From an uncultured Bradyrhizobium sp. (GTDB lineage Bacteria > Pseudomonadota > Alphaproteobacteria > Rhizobiales > Xanthobacteraceae), in contig NZ_CANSMR010000009.1 of assembly GCF_947648125.1 (NCBI RefSeq), positions 124,001-188,000 of the forward strand: a DNA stretch of 64,000 nucleotides, read 5' to 3'. Both the position numbers and the translations under genes were made by a program. The notes beneath the pieces were generated by a model. It saw only the letters and a list, made by a program, of their open reading frames with translations, was not told where the DNA came from and did no database searches. Positions 1-10,023 of the stretch are shown here, piece after piece (the stretch's first letter is position 1; each line of letters opens with the position of its first letter).

Positions 1-1
1 G

Positions 2-118
2 TTCGGTGAGCTCGACCGGCTCGGTTACGGCGGCTTCGTCGGCTGCGAATACAATCCGCGCGGCAAGACCACCGATGGTCTTGCCTGGTTCAAGCCCTAC
101 GCCGGAGTGAAGCCGTGA
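2..118 (+). CDS. Hydroxypyruvate isomerase family protein, C-terminal end (probable OtnI)
   Basis: Only the last 38 codons are in the window; the 5' part lies upstream. The tail reads GCEYNPRGKT followed by GLAWF, which matches the end of TIM-barrel hydroxypyruvate isomerase-like proteins (OtnI/Hyi), where a late Glu binds metal. Its TGA overlaps the GTG start of the next gene by four bases (GTGA), so the two are translationally coupled. OtnI normally isomerises 2-oxo-tetronate to 3-oxo-tetronate in four-carbon acid-sugar catabolism, the substrate of the downstream kinase. The assignment rests on a short fragment plus this neighbour, so Hyi cannot be excluded. Confidence 0.6.
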   Translation, partial: FGELDRLGYGGFVGCEYNPRGKTTDGLAWFKPYAGVKP

Positions 119-1389
119 CACTCGCACTCGGTTGCATCGCCGACGACTATACCGGCGCCTCCGACCTCGCCAACACGCTGACCCGCGCCGGCCTGCGCAC
201 GGTGCAGACCATCGGTGTGCCCGCCGACGATCTCGCGCTGCCGGAGGTCGACGCCGTCGTGGTGTCGCTGAAGAGCCGTTCGATCGAGGCCGGCCTTGCC
301 GTGACGCGTTCGCGCGCGGCGGAAGCCTGGCTGCGCGGCCGGGGCGCCGGGCATATCCTGTTCAAGATTTGCTCGACCTTCGATTCTACCGATGCCGGCA
401 ATATCGGTCCGGTGATGGACGCGCTGCGCGCCGACTCCAAGGACAATATCGTGCTGGTGACGCCGGCCTTCCCGGAAACCGGCCGCACCGTCTATCAGGG
501 CAATCTGTTCGTCGGCTCGGTGCCGCTGAACGAGAGCCCGCTGAAGGACCATCCGCTCAACCCGATGCACGATTCCAATCTGGTCCGCGTGCTGGCGCGC
601 CAGAGCAAGACCAAGGTCGGCCTGGTCGATCTGGCGACGCTGAGCCGCGGCACCGAGGCGGTTCGGGCCAAGCTCGCCGAGCTCGCGCGCGCTGGCATCG
701 GCGCTGCGATCGTCGACGCGGTGTTCGACCGCGACCTCGAGGCCATCGGGCAGGTGGCGCTGGATCATCGTCTGTCGGTCGGCGCCTCCGGCATCGGGCT
801 TGGATTGGCGCGGGCGCTGGCCGCTGGTAAGGCCAAATCGGCTGCCGTGAATGCTGCGACCAGCGCTGCGATCGGCGGGCCGGCCGCCTGCCTCGCCGGC
901 AGTTGCTCGCAGGCGACCCTGCGCCAGATCGCCAGCGCCGAGAAGGTGATGCCGGTCCTGCACCTCGATCCCGAGCGGGTGATCGCCGGCAAGGACGAGG
1001 CGCAGCGCGCGCTAGCCTGGGCCAAAGAGCGGCTCGGCACGGGTCCAATCCTGATCGCCAGCAGTTCGACTCCGGAGGAGGTGGCTGCTCTGCAATCCCG
1101 TCATGGCCGTGATGCAGCCGGACATGCGATCGAGCAGGCAATGGCCGACCTCGCTGAGGGGCTGGTGCGGTCGGGTGTGCACAGGCTGGTTGTCGCCGGT
1201 GGTGAAACTTCAGGCGCCGTGGTCGATCGCCTGGGTATCCCGGGATTCCTGGTCGGGGCGGAGATCGCTGCGGGCGTGCCGGTTCTGCGCGCGGTCGGCG
1301 CTGGAAAAGACGAGATGGTGCTTGCCCTGAAATCAGGCAATTTCGGCGGGCCGGAGTTCTTCTCGGACGCGCTGGCATTGATGCCTTGA
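115..1389 (+). CDS. otnK: 3-oxo-tetronate kinase (four-carbon acid sugar kinase family)
   Basis: A 424-residue protein of the DUF1537 family, normal length for OtnK. It starts with the family's N-terminal acidic motif (GCIADDYTGASDLANTL, residues 6-22) and ends with the glycine-rich nucleotide-binding part (VVAGGETSGAVVDRLG, about residues 360-375). OtnK phosphorylates 3-oxo-tetronate at O4; an aldolase (OtnC, not in the window) then makes dihydroxyacetone phosphate. The GTG start overlaps the stop of the preceding isomerase gene, which supports both the start and the pathway. Family membership is clear. The exact substrate (D- or L-threonate, erythronate or denovonate) depends on upstream genes that are not visible here. 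Confidence 0.9.
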   Translation: MTLALGCIADDYTGASDLANTLTRAGLRTVQTIGVPADDLALPEVDAVVVSLKSRSIEAGLAVTRSRAAEAWLRGRGAGHILFKICSTFDSTDAGNIGPVMDALRADSKDNIVLVTPAFPETGRTVYQGNLFVGSVPLNESPLKDHPLNPMHDSNLVRVLARQSKTKVGLVDLATLSRGTEAVRAKLAELARAGIGAAIVDAVFDRDLEAIGQVALDHRLSVGASGIGLGLARALAAGKAKSAAVNAATSAAIGGPAACLAGSCSQATLRQIASAEKVMPVLHLDPERVIAGKDEAQRALAWAKERLGTGPILIASSSTPEEVAALQSRHGRDAAGHAIEQAMADLAEGLVRSGVHRLVVAGGETSGAVVDRLGIPGFLVGAEIAAGVPVLRAVGAGKDEMVLALKSGNFGGPEFFSDALALMP

Positions 1390-1407
1390 TGCGCCTGTCG
1401 CGCATCA
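1387..1407 (+). terminator. Hairpin overlapping the otnK stop codon
   Basis: An 8-bp perfect stem (TGATGCGC / GCGCATCA) with a 5-nt loop begins at the otnK stop codon. No T-run follows, so intrinsic termination is doubtful; it may only protect the mRNA end. Confidence 0.3.
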
Positions 1408-1567
1408 TGTCGGGATGATGACTGATATCTCCGTAGTTCAACGGTGAACCAAATTAACCCTACTTAAGGAGGGGGGCTGGCTTTGATATCTGCGGCGCAC
1501 CGCCGCGCCATCAGTCTTGTTTCCGCACGAACGGGTCTAGCGAGCCCGGCACCCAAGAGACCCCACG

Positions 1568-3259
1568 ATGTTCGCCAAATTCTCGATCCGCGCCAAGATC
1601 ATTGCCGCGGTTGCGTTCCTGCTTGTTGCGCTGACGGGCATGGGCCTGCTTGCAGTCTGGAATATGCGGGCGATCAACGCCAGCACCGTCGACATCACGA
1701 CCAACTGGTTGCCGAGCGTGCGCGTGCTCGGCGAGCTGCGTGCCGGGGTCATCACCTACCGCAACGTGATCCGCGAACACATGCTCTCGGAAACGCTGGA
1801 AGAGAAGCTGGCCGCCGAAAAAACGCTCGCCAGCGTCGTCGAGATGACCGCCAAGACGCGGGTCAAGTACGAGCCGATGATCACTTCACCCGAAGAGCGG
1901 GCGCTCTACCGGCAGTGGTCCGACACCTGGGACAAGTACCGCAAGGGCACCGAGGAAGTGATGAGCCTGTCGCGCAAGGAAGCCGGCAAGCTTCCGCATG
2001 AGGCGCATGAGCTCAACACCAAGGTGGTGAACAAGATCGGTCTCGAAGCGGACGAGATCCTGAACAAGGACATCGAGCTCAACAACACCGGTGCGGACAA
2101 GGCCGCGCAGGATTCTGCCAACAATTACAGCTCGGCACTGATGATGGTCGCCATCTTGCTCGGCATTGCCATCCTGATCAGTGTCGGCGTCAGCTTCTAC
2201 ACGGTTCGCGACATCTCGTCGGGCATTGCCTCGATCGTCGCGCCGATGCAGGCGCTGGGCCGCGGCGACCTGACCGCCCAAGTGCCGCACCAGGGCGAGA
2301 AGACCGAGATCGGTGCCATGGCCGACACACTGCAGGTGTTCAAGGAGGCTCTGGTTGCCAAGAAAGCGGCCGATGAGGCCGCCGCTGCCGATGCCGAAGC
2401 CAAGATCGAGCGCGGCCGCCGGGTCGATACCATCACCCGCAATTTCGAGCAGATGATCGGTGAAATCGTGCAGACCGTGTCGTCGGCCTCGACCCAGCTC
2501 GAAGCCTCGGCCTCTACGCTGTCGTCGACCGCAAGACGTTCGCAGGAACTGACCACCTCGGTTGCCGCCGCGTCCGAGGAGGCCTCGACCAACGTCCAGT
2601 CGGTGGCGTCGGCGACCGAAGAGCTGTCGTCGTCGGTGACCGAGATCAGCCGCCAGGTCCAGGAGTCGGCGCGGATGGCCGGCGACGCCGTCGGCCAGGC
2701 GCGCACCACCAATGATCGCGTCAGCGAGCTGTCGAAGGCCGCCGCACGCATCGGCGACGTCGTCGAACTGATCAACACGATTGCCGGCCAGACCAATCTG
2801 CTGGCGCTGAACGCCACCATCGAGGCGGCGCGCGCCGGTGAAGCCGGCCGCGGCTTCGCGGTCGTGGCATCGGAGGTGAAGGCGCTGGCCGAGCAGACCG
2901 CGAAGGCGACCGGCGAGATCGGCCAGCAGATCGCCGGCATCCAGACCGCGACCCAGGAGTCGGTCGGCGCCATCAAGGAGATCTCGTCGACCATCGAGCG
3001 GCTGTCGGAGATCTCCTCCACCATCGCCGCCGCCGTCGAAGAGCAGGGCGCGGCGACGCAGGAGATTTCCCGCAACGTGCAGCAGGCGGCGCAGGGCACC
3101 CAGCAGGTCTCGGCCAACATCACCGACGTGCAGCACGGCGCCAACGAGACCGGCTCGGCTTCGACCCAGGTGCTGTCGGCGGCACAGTCGCTCTCGGGTG
3201 ACAGCAACCGCCTCAAGCTCGAGGTCGGCAAATTCCTCGACGCCGTCCGCGCGGCCTGA
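1568..3259 (+). CDS. Methyl-accepting chemotaxis protein (4HB sensor, HAMP, MCP signal domain)
   Basis: A 563-residue inner-membrane chemoreceptor. A first membrane helix lies at about residues 9-30. It is followed by a periplasmic, mostly helical region (32-185) like the 4HB_MCP sensor, a second membrane helix (about 190-212), a HAMP linker (to about 266) and a long cytoplasmic coiled coil. The hairpin tip that contacts CheA/CheW is clear near residues 396-445 ([20 protein letters not shown]). There is no PAS domain and no C-terminal CheR-binding pentapeptide. The gene is monocistronic: 178 nt upstream separate it from otnK, and a strong terminator follows. The next gene is a paralogue with a nearly identical signalling half. 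The ligand cannot be told from sequence. Confidence 0.95.
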   Translation: MFAKFSIRAKIIAAVAFLLVALTGMGLLAVWNMRAINASTVDITTNWLPSVRVLGELRAGVITYRNVIREHMLSETLEEKLAAEKTLASVVEMTAKTRVKYEPMITSPEERALYRQWSDTWDKYRKGTEEVMSLSRKEAGKLPHEAHELNTKVVNKIGLEADEILNKDIELNNTGADKAAQDSANNYSSALMMVAILLGIAILISVGVSFYTVRDISSGIASIVAPMQALGRGDLTAQVPHQGEKTEIGAMADTLQVFKEALVAKKAADEAAAADAEAKIERGRRVDTITRNFEQMIGEIVQTVSSASTQLEASASTLSSTARRSQELTTSVAAASEEASTNVQSVASATEELSSSVTEISRQVQESARMAGDAVGQARTTNDRVSELSKAAARIGDVVELINTIAGQTNLLALNATIEAARAGEAGRGFAVVASEVKALAEQTAKATGEIGQQIAGIQTATQESVGAIKEISSTIERLSEISSTIAAAVEEQGAATQEISRNVQQAAQGTQQVSANITDVQHGANETGSASTQVLSAAQSLSGDSNRLKLEVGKFLDAVRAA

Positions 3260-3287
3260 CGCCGGCAAAATCTCCGACCATCAAACG

Positions 3288-3318
3288 ATGCCCGGTCGAG
3301 AGGCCGGGCATTTTCTTT
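3288..3318 (+). terminator. Rho-independent terminator after the first chemoreceptor
   Basis: A perfect 8-bp stem (ATGCCCGG / CCGGGCAT, 3288-3295 and 3304-3311) with an 8-nt loop is followed at once by a T-rich tract (TTTTCTTT). It lies 29 nt after the stop codon. This is the best intrinsic terminator in the window. Confidence 0.85.
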
Positions 3319-3450
3319 GCCGCGACGCGGTGCTCAGTAGTTCCACTGAATGTGTGATTAACGAACCGTAGTTCCGCGCGCGGTAACCTGCTGTGGCGCG
3401 ACGCGACCACCCGCACAGAATCGCGAAATCCATTCCAAACGAGGCACCGG

Positions 3451-5157
3451 ATGCTGTTCCTGCCGAGATTCCGCATTCTCACGAAGATACTGGCGATTGT
3501 GGGCGGTCTCTCGATCATCGCCGGGATGCTCGCCTATCTCGGGATCTCCTCGTTGAAATCGCTCAGCGAACACGGCGTCGTCACCGCGCGGGCTGCGGAA
3601 CGCGCGTTGTTGTCAGCTGAGGCCAACCAGAACGTGCTCGCGATCAATCGCGCCGAATTCCGCAGCGCGCTCGATCCGCGCGACGAGAACCGGCTCGCGG
3701 CACGATCCCTGATTGACGAGCAGTTCAAGTCGCTCGAGGAGCGCCTCGCCACGATCAGCAAGACGCAGGACCCGCAAACCATCGCGCTGCTGCCCGGCGT
3801 GCGATCGGCGCTGTCCGCCTATCAGGCTCAGTTGAAGCAGACGCTTGACGCGGTCGAGAGCGCGAAGGCGGTCGACCTGACCCAGTCCGCCGAGAAACTG
3901 CGCGATGTGGCGATGAAGAGCCGCGCGGCCGCGGAAGAGCTTCAGGCCAGGGTTCGGGCCGTCGCTGACCGCAAGGACGAGCGGGTCAGGGACAACGTCA
4001 AGGCCAGTGAGCAGGAATACGTATCGACCTCGGAGCTGTTGATCCTGCTTGCTGCTTCGGGGGTCCTGCTCGGGTTGCTGTTCGGCTTCGTCGTCGGACA
4101 ATACGGTGTCGCGAAGCCGATCCGTGCCGTCGTCGCGATGCTGCAGCAGCTTGCCGATGGCCAATATGACATCCCCGTGCACGGCACCGATCGCCGCGAC
4201 GAGGTCGGCGACGTCGCCAAGACCGCGCTTGTGTTCAAGGACAACGGCCTTGCCAAGGTCCGGATGGAGCGCGAGCAGAAGGAAATCGAAGCGCGCGCCG
4301 CCGCGCAGCGCCGCACCGACATGCTGCAGCTGGCCGATGGCTTTGAGCGCGCGGTCGGAGAGATCGTCGAGACCGTCGCATCCGCCTCGACGGAGCTCGA
4401 AGCGTCTGCGACCACGCTGACCTCGACCGCCGAGCGTTCGCAAAACCTTGCCACCACCGTTGCCGCTGCGTCGGAGGAAGCCACCACCAACGTCCAGTCG
4501 GTGGCGTCCGCAACCGAGGAACTGTCATCCTCCGTCAACGAGATCAGCCGGCAGGTGCAGGAATCGGCACGGATGGCGGGCGATGCCGTCAACCAGGCCC
4601 GTGCGACCAATGACCGGGTCGGGGAGCTGTCGAAGGCTGCCGCCCGGATCGGCGATGTGGTCGAGCTGATCAACACCATCGCCGGCCAGACCAATCTGCT
4701 GGCGCTGAACGCCACCATCGAGGCGGCGCGCGCCGGCGATGCCGGACGCGGCTTCGCCGTGGTGGCATCGGAGGTGAAGGCACTCGCGGAGCAGACCGCA
4801 AAGGCGACCGGAGAGATCGGCCAGCAAGTTTCCGGCATCCAGGCTGCGACTGAGGACTCCGTGGCCGCGATCCGTGCCATCGGCTCGACCATCGAGCGGC
4901 TCTCGGAGATCTCGTCCGCCATTGCCGCTGCGATCGAGGAGCAGGGCGCGGCGACGCAAGAAATATCCCGAAACGTGCAGCAGGCGGCGCAGGGCACCCA
5001 GCAGGTCTCGGCCAACATTACCGACGTGCAGCATGGCGCCAACGAGACCGGCTCGGCGTCGACCCAGGTGCTGTCGGCGGCACAGTCGCTCTCGGGTGAC
5101 AGCAGCCGCCTCAAGCTCGAAGTCGGCAAGTCCCTCAACGCGGTTCGCGCCGCCTGA
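3451..5157 (+). CDS. Methyl-accepting chemotaxis protein, paralogue of the preceding gene
   Basis: A 568-residue chemoreceptor: membrane helix at about residues 10-32, periplasmic helical sensor region (33-190), second membrane helix (about 193-216), HAMP, then a cytoplasmic signalling domain. From about residue 290 to the end it is almost identical to the preceding receptor, including the last 40 residues, which differ at only a few positions. The periplasmic halves are clearly different. This is a tandem duplication in which the sensor diverged while the CheA/CheW-binding part was kept or homogenised. A terminator separates the two genes, so each is probably transcribed on its own. The ligand is unknown. 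Confidence 0.95.
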   Translation: MLFLPRFRILTKILAIVGGLSIIAGMLAYLGISSLKSLSEHGVVTARAAERALLSAEANQNVLAINRAEFRSALDPRDENRLAARSLIDEQFKSLEERLATISKTQDPQTIALLPGVRSALSAYQAQLKQTLDAVESAKAVDLTQSAEKLRDVAMKSRAAAEELQARVRAVADRKDERVRDNVKASEQEYVSTSELLILLAASGVLLGLLFGFVVGQYGVAKPIRAVVAMLQQLADGQYDIPVHGTDRRDEVGDVAKTALVFKDNGLAKVRMEREQKEIEARAAAQRRTDMLQLADGFERAVGEIVETVASASTELEASATTLTSTAERSQNLATTVAAASEEATTNVQSVASATEELSSSVNEISRQVQESARMAGDAVNQARATNDRVGELSKAAARIGDVVELINTIAGQTNLLALNATIEAARAGDAGRGFAVVASEVKALAEQTAKATGEIGQQVSGIQAATEDSVAAIRAIGSTIERLSEISSAIAAAIEEQGAATQEISRNVQQAAQGTQQVSANITDVQHGANETGSASTQVLSAAQSLSGDSSRLKLEVGKSLNAVRAA

Positions 5158-5540
5158 TCCGGCGCCGGTCCGGCCATACAGACATCGTTGTCGGGGCAAC
5201 CGATCCCGGCGTGGTGAGCCGGCCGGCTCACCACGCTCTACATTTTCGCAGAGCAGCGATGCGCTAGCCTCGTGACGGCCGAAACGGCGTGCTCGGCCGG
5301 CGCATATTCGCAGCAGAGCCGTCTCTTTTTGACGATGATCCGAGCGCGATCGGCGGCACTGTGTCCGGCGTACCTGATCGGAGCGCACGGTCTCACGAAC
5401 TATGCCAAGGAAGTGAAGGCCGCGGCGGCTCCGCAGGTTGGCGTTTTGCCCGTCATCGGGTAAATCGGCCGCTGCGGAACGGCTTTTGCAATGTCGATTC
5501 CTCTGCCCGGGGCGGGCTTCATTTCGGGAATGCTGCTTTT
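5158..5540. other. 383-nt intergenic region between chemoreceptor and RND operon
   Basis: It holds a 28-bp perfect palindrome (5209-5236) near the end of the chemoreceptor gene. The rest (5237-5540) must carry the promoter of the efflux operon, but I see no convincing -35/-10 pair. A 63-codon frame from a GTG at 5272 to 5463 is open but has no recognisable product and no good ribosome site. Confidence 0.5.
5209..5236 (+). terminator. 28-bp perfect palindrome, probable terminator of the second chemoreceptor
   Basis: The half-site GCGTGGTGAGCCGG is followed directly by its exact reverse complement, 52 nt after the stop codon. In RNA it would fold into a very stable hairpin with a small GC loop. 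A weak T-containing tract (TCTACATTTTC) follows. Termination is more likely than a protein-binding site, but a perfect palindrome without spacer is unusual. Confidence 0.5.
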
Positions 5541-8500
5541 ATGATCGCACTGGTCCGTATCGCGCTGAGCCGGCCATATACTTTCGTCGTGCTCGCGATC
5601 CTGCTCTTGATCATTGGACCGCTGGCAGCGCTGCGCACGCCGACCGACATCTTTCCCGACATCCGAATCCCCGTGATCGGTGTGGTCTGGCAGTACACCG
5701 GCCTGCCGCCCGACCAGATGGCCGGCCGCATTACATCGCCGTTCCAGCGCGCGCTGACCACGACGGTCAACGACATCGAGCACATCACCGCCAACTCGTA
5801 TAACGGGTTCGGCATCATCAAGATCTTCTTCCAGCCCAATGTCGACATCCGCACCGCCAACGCGCAGGTCACCGCGATTTCGCAGACCCTGCTCAAGCAG
5901 ATGCCGCCGGGCGCGACGCCGCCGCTGATCCTGAACTACAGCGCCTCGACGGTTCCGATCATCCAGGTCGCGCTCTCCGGCGAAGGCCTGACCGAGCAGA
6001 ACCTCGCCGATATCGGCATCAACCAGCTGCGCACGCCGCTGGTCACGGTGCCTGGTGCTGCGATCCCGTATCCGTTCGGCGGCAAGCAGCGCCAGGTCCA
6101 GATCGATCTCAATTCGACCGCGCTGCAGGCGCGCGGCCTGTCGGGCCAGGACGTTGCCAACGCGCTCGCCGCGCAGAACCTGATCACGCCGGTCGGCACG
6201 CAGAAGATCGGCAATTTCGAATACACCGTAAACCTGAACAACTCGCCGCTCCGGATGGAGGAACTCGGCGATCTGCCGATCAAGCAGGTCAACGGCGCAA
6301 TGGTCTATGTCCGCGACGTCGCTACCGTTCGCGACGGCAACCCGCCGCAGACCAACATCGTCCATGTCGACGGCAACCGCTCGGTGCTGATGATGGTGCT
6401 GAAGGCCGGCGCCACCTCGACGCTCGATATCATCTCCGGCATCAAGCAGAAGGTGATCGACGTCAAGGACCAGATGCCGGACGCGCTCAAGATCGGCTTC
6501 ATCGGCGACCAGTCGGTGTTCGTCCGCGGCGCGATTACGGGCGTTGCCTTCGAGGGCGTGATCGCCGCGCTCTTGACCAGCGTGATGATCCTGTTGTTCC
6601 TCGGCAGCTGGCGCTCGACCGTCATCATCGCGGTGTCGATCCCGCTGTCGGTGCTCGGGGCCATCATCATGCTGTCCCTGATCGGCGAGACGCTGAACAT
6701 CATGACGCTCGGCGGCCTTGCGCTCGCGGTCGGCATCCTGGTCGACGACGCCACGGTGACGATCGAGAACATCAACTACCATCTCGAGCAGGGCAAGCCG
6801 GTCGAGCAGTCGATCCTCGACGGCGCCAACCAGATCGTGACGCCGGCCTTCGTCTCGCTGCTCTGTATCTGCATCGTGTTCGTGCCGATGTTCTTCCTGA
6901 CCGGCGTGGCGCGCTTCCTGTTCGTGCCGATGGCCGAAGCCGTGATGTTCGCGATGATCTGGTCGTTCATCCTGTCCCGCACCCTGGTGCCGACCATGGC
7001 GAACTATTTGCTGCAGGCGCACGTCCATCACGAGGGCGCGCCGCCGAAGTCGCGCAATCCTTTGGTCTGGTTCCAGCGCGGCTTCGAGGCGCGGTTCGAG
7101 CGCATCCGCGGCGGCTATCACGGTTTGCTCGAAATGGCGCTCGGCCACCGCACGGTGTTCGTCGGCGGCTTCCTCGCGGTCGTCGCAGCGTCGTTCCTGC
7201 TGGTGCCATTCCTCGGCCGCAACTTCTTCCCGTCGGTCGACGCCGGCAACATCCTGATGCATGTCCGCACCCAGGTCGGCACCCGCGTCGAGGAGACCGC
7301 CAACCAGCTCGCCGACATCCAGAAGGCGATCCGCAAGCTGGTGCCCGGCGAGATCGAGACCATGACCGACAACATCGGCATGCCGATCTCCGGCATCAAC
7401 ATGACCTACAATAACACCGGCGTGATCGGACCGCAGGACGGCGACATCCAGATCCGCCTGAAGGAAGGCCACAAGCCGACCGAGCAGCACGTCCGCGCAC
7501 TGCGTGAGCAGTTGCCGCGGCTGTTCCCGGGCACCAGCTTCGCGTTCCTGCCGGCCGACATCGTCAGCCAGATCCTGAACTTCGGCGCGCCGGCGCCGAT
7601 CGATTTGCAGATCCGCGGCGCCAACCTCGACGCCAACTTCGCCTACGCCAACAAGCTGCTGGCGAAGATCAAACGCATCCCCGGCATCGCCGACGCGCGG
7701 ATCCAACAGTCGCCGAACAATCCGACCTTCAACATCGACGTCGACCGCACCCGCGCCCAGTATGTCGGCCTGACCGAACGCGACGTCACCAACTCGCTGG
7801 TCGTCAACCTCGCCGGCTCCTCGCAGGTCGCGCCGACCTACTATCTCAATCCCGATAACGGCGTGTCCTATTCGATCGTGATGCAGACGCCGCAATACCA
7901 GATCGACTCGCTGAGCGCGCTGCAGACGCTGCCGATCACCGCGACCGGCAACACCCAGGCGCCGATCCTCGGCGGCATCGCCGACATCAAGCGCGCGACC
8001 TCGAGCGCGGTGGTGTCGCAATACGACATTCAGTCGCTGGTGCAGATCTACGCCACGACGCAAGGCCGCGATCTCGGCGGCGTCGCAACCGACGTGCGCC
8101 AGCTGATCGCCGACACCGCCAAGGAGGTGCCGAAGGGCTCTTCGGTCGTGCTGCTCGGTCAGGTGCAGACCATGAACTCGGCCTTCACCGGCCTGCTGTT
8201 CGGCCTGCTCGGCGCGGTCGTCTTGATCTACTTCCTGATCGTCGTGAACTTCCAGTCCTGGTCGGATCCGTTCGTGATCATTACGGCGCTGCCCGCCGCG
8301 CTTGCCGGCATCGTCTGGATGCTGTTCACGACCCAGACCACGCTGTCGGTTCCGGCGCTCACCGGCGCCATCATGTGCATGGGCGTCGCGACCGCCAACA
8401 GCGTGCTCGTGATCAGCTTCGCCCGCGAGCGCTATGAGGAACTCGGTGATCCCGTCGCGGCGGCGCTGGAGGCCGGCTTCGTCCGGTTCCGCCCGGTGCT

Positions 8501-8720
8501 GATGACCGCGCTCGCCATGATCATCGGCATGGCGCCGATGGCGTTGGGGCTCGGTGAGGGCGGCGAGCAGAACGCGCCGCTGGGCCGCGCCGTGATCGGC
8601 GGCCTGATCTTTGCAACCTTCGCGACGCTGATGTTTGTTCCCGTGGTATTCAGTATGGTACACAAGAAGCAAGGCGCCAAAGCCGCCGCCTCATCGGAGA
8701 TTCCGCATGCAGCCCACTGA
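5541..8720 (+). CDS. RND family efflux transporter permease (AcrB/MexF-type)
   Basis: An inner-membrane, proton-driven multidrug or solvent pump subunit of 1059 residues, the usual length. The open frame extends upstream to 5289, but the family's N-terminus (membrane helix starting RIALSRPYTFVVLAILLL, then the TDIFPDI segment) fits the ATG at 5541. The proton-relay motif of membrane helix 4 is present (GILVDDATVTIENINYHLE), as are the second-half membrane segments ending near residue 1040. The adaptor gene starts 14 nt before this gene ends. No outer-membrane channel gene follows, so the pump must borrow a TolC-type partner from elsewhere. No regulator lies next to it. The substrate is unknown. 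Confidence 0.93.
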   Translation: MIALVRIALSRPYTFVVLAILLLIIGPLAALRTPTDIFPDIRIPVIGVVWQYTGLPPDQMAGRITSPFQRALTTTVNDIEHITANSYNGFGIIKIFFQPNVDIRTANAQVTAISQTLLKQMPPGATPPLILNYSASTVPIIQVALSGEGLTEQNLADIGINQLRTPLVTVPGAAIPYPFGGKQRQVQIDLNSTALQARGLSGQDVANALAAQNLITPVGTQKIGNFEYTVNLNNSPLRMEELGDLPIKQVNGAMVYVRDVATVRDGNPPQTNIVHVDGNRSVLMMVLKAGATSTLDIISGIKQKVIDVKDQMPDALKIGFIGDQSVFVRGAITGVAFEGVIAALLTSVMILLFLGSWRSTVIIAVSIPLSVLGAIIMLSLIGETLNIMTLGGLALAVGILVDDATVTIENINYHLEQGKPVEQSILDGANQIVTPAFVSLLCICIVFVPMFFLTGVARFLFVPMAEAVMFAMIWSFILSRTLVPTMANYLLQAHVHHEGAPPKSRNPLVWFQRGFEARFERIRGGYHGLLEMALGHRTVFVGGFLAVVAASFLLVPFLGRNFFPSVDAGNILMHVRTQVGTRVEETANQLADIQKAIRKLVPGEIETMTDNIGMPISGINMTYNNTGVIGPQDGDIQIRLKEGHKPTEQHVRALREQLPRLFPGTSFAFLPADIVSQILNFGAPAPIDLQIRGANLDANFAYANKLLAKIKRIPGIADARIQQSPNNPTFNIDVDRTRAQYVGLTERDVTNSLVVNLAGSSQVAPTYYLNPDNGVSYSIVMQTPQYQIDSLSALQTLPITATGNTQAPILGGIADIKRATSSAVVSQYDIQSLVQIYATTQGRDLGGVATDVRQLIADTAKEVPKGSSVVLLGQVQTMNSAFTGLLFGLLGAVVLIYFLIVVNFQSWSDPFVIITALPAALAGIVWMLFTTQTTLSVPALTGAIMCMGVATANSVLVISFARERYEELGDPVAAALEAGFVRFRPVLMTALAMIIGMAPMALGLGEGGEQNAPLGRAVIGGLIFATFATLMFVPVVFSMVHKKQGAKAAASSEIPHAAH

Positions 8721-9909
8721 ACAGCGCCCACCGGTGTCCCGCCGGAGATGGGGCATATTCGGCGTGGTTGCACTGGTCGGCGCGGGGCTGATCGTCGGCA
8801 CCGGCATCCGCGCCCGTGAGGAGCAGGACAACCGGCTGAAGGAATGGACCGATGACCAGGCCATTCCGACGGTCGCCGTGGCGCTGCCCAACGCCAAGGC
8901 GCTGAGCCCCACGATCGACCTGCCGGGCCGGCTCGAAGCTTATTCCCGCGCGCCGATCTATGCCCGGGTGTCCGGCTATCTCAAGAACTGGGACGCCGAC
9001 ATCGGTGCTCGCGTCAAGACCGGCCAGGTAATCGCCGAGATCGAGGCGCCCGACCTCGACCAGCAATTGCTGCAGGCGCGCGCCGATCTCGCCAGCGCCC
9101 AGGCCTCGGCCAAGCTCTCCGAAGCCACGCTGAACCGGCGCAAGACGCTGGTCGCCTCGAACTTCGTCTCCGCCCAGGAAATCGACGAGCGCACCGCCGA
9201 CCTCTCCAACAAGAACGGTGCGGTCAGGGCCGGCCAGGCCAATGTCGAGCGGCTGGAAGCGCTCGCCGGCTACAAGAAGATCACGGCGCCGTTCGATGGC
9301 GTGGTGACCTCGCGCGACACCGACGTCGGCGCGCTGATCAACGCCGGCGGTAACTCGGGTCCCGCGATGTTCACGATCTCGGACATCACCAAGCTGCGCG
9401 TCTACGTCAACGTGCCGCAGAACTACGTCCCGGCGATCAAGATCGGCGCCAAGGCCTCGTTGGTATTGCCGGATTACCCGAACCGCAGCTTCCAGGCGAC
9501 GGTGGAAGCTTCCTCGCAGGCCGTCGATGTCGCGTCCGGCACGACGCGGATGCAGCTCGGGCTCGACAATTCCTCCGGCGAGCTGATGCCGGGCAGCTAT
9601 GCCAGCGTGAAGCTGAACTTGCAGCGCGAGGCCGCGCCGCTCAGCATTCCCGCCAGCGCGCTGATCTTCAACAGCAGCGGCCTGCGGGTCGCAACTGTCA
9701 GCCCCGATGACAAGGTGCTGTTCAAGACCGTGAAGATCGGCCGCGACCTCGGCAAGGAGATCGAGATCGCCTCGGGCCTCGCCCCCGACGACCGCATCAT
9801 CACCGCCCCGCCGGACGGACTCGCCGACGGCGATCATGTCCGCGTCACCGGCGCCGGCGCCAAGGGCAAGCCGACGACGGCGTCGGAAAAGCAGGATGCG
9901 AAGGGGTAG
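8707..9909 (+). CDS. RND efflux periplasmic adaptor (membrane fusion protein)
   Basis: A 400-residue HlyD/AcrA-type adaptor that links the permease to an outer-membrane channel. After a positively charged start comes one membrane anchor (about residues 17-36) with no lipobox cysteine. Next are the barrel-sandwich half (RAPIYARVSGYL; later KKITAPFDGVVTSR), a helical hairpin (about 105-180), a beta-barrel and a membrane-proximal domain. I chose the ATG at 8707 because the N-terminus is then a normal signal anchor. It overlaps the permease gene by 14 nt, so the two are coupled. The tail is rich in Lys and Gly. The order permease then adaptor is the reverse of acrAB. Confidence 0.92.
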   Translation: MQPTEQRPPVSRRRWGIFGVVALVGAGLIVGTGIRAREEQDNRLKEWTDDQAIPTVAVALPNAKALSPTIDLPGRLEAYSRAPIYARVSGYLKNWDADIGARVKTGQVIAEIEAPDLDQQLLQARADLASAQASAKLSEATLNRRKTLVASNFVSAQEIDERTADLSNKNGAVRAGQANVERLEALAGYKKITAPFDGVVTSRDTDVGALINAGGNSGPAMFTISDITKLRVYVNVPQNYVPAIKIGAKASLVLPDYPNRSFQATVEASSQAVDVASGTTRMQLGLDNSSGELMPGSYASVKLNLQREAAPLSIPASALIFNSSGLRVATVSPDDKVLFKTVKIGRDLGKEIEIASGLAPDDRIITAPPDGLADGDHVRVTGAGAKGKPTTASEKQDAKG

Positions 9910-9918
9910 CTTCCCCTT

Positions 9919-10006
9919 CGTCATGCCTGGGCTTGTCCCGGGCATCCACGTCTTCCTTTCTTTCGAGAGACAAAGACGTTGATGGCCGGGACGTGCCCGG
10001 CCATGA
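9919..10006. repeat. Palindromic intergenic repeat (CGTCATGCC...GGCATGAC type)
   Basis: Two inverted arms (CGTCATGCCTGGGCTTG and the diverged reverse copy ending CCCGGCCATGAC) flank a short A/T-richer centre with AAGACGTT/GACGTCTT-like bases. It lies between the convergent adaptor and thiolase genes. A similar element is at 34104-34180. Confidence 0.7.
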
Positions 10007-10023
10007 CATGCAGAAAGAGAGCC

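Noticed and set aside
5272-5463. Possible 63-codon gene before the RND operon
   Set aside because: Starts at GTG without a convincing ribosome site, has no recognisable sequence and cannot be separated from random open frame.
5400-8672. Open frame of over 1000 codons antisense to the RND permease
   Set aside because: High-GC third-position bias leaves antisense frames open; the translation is rich in Arg, His and Asp with no domain, while the sense frame is a complete RND permease.
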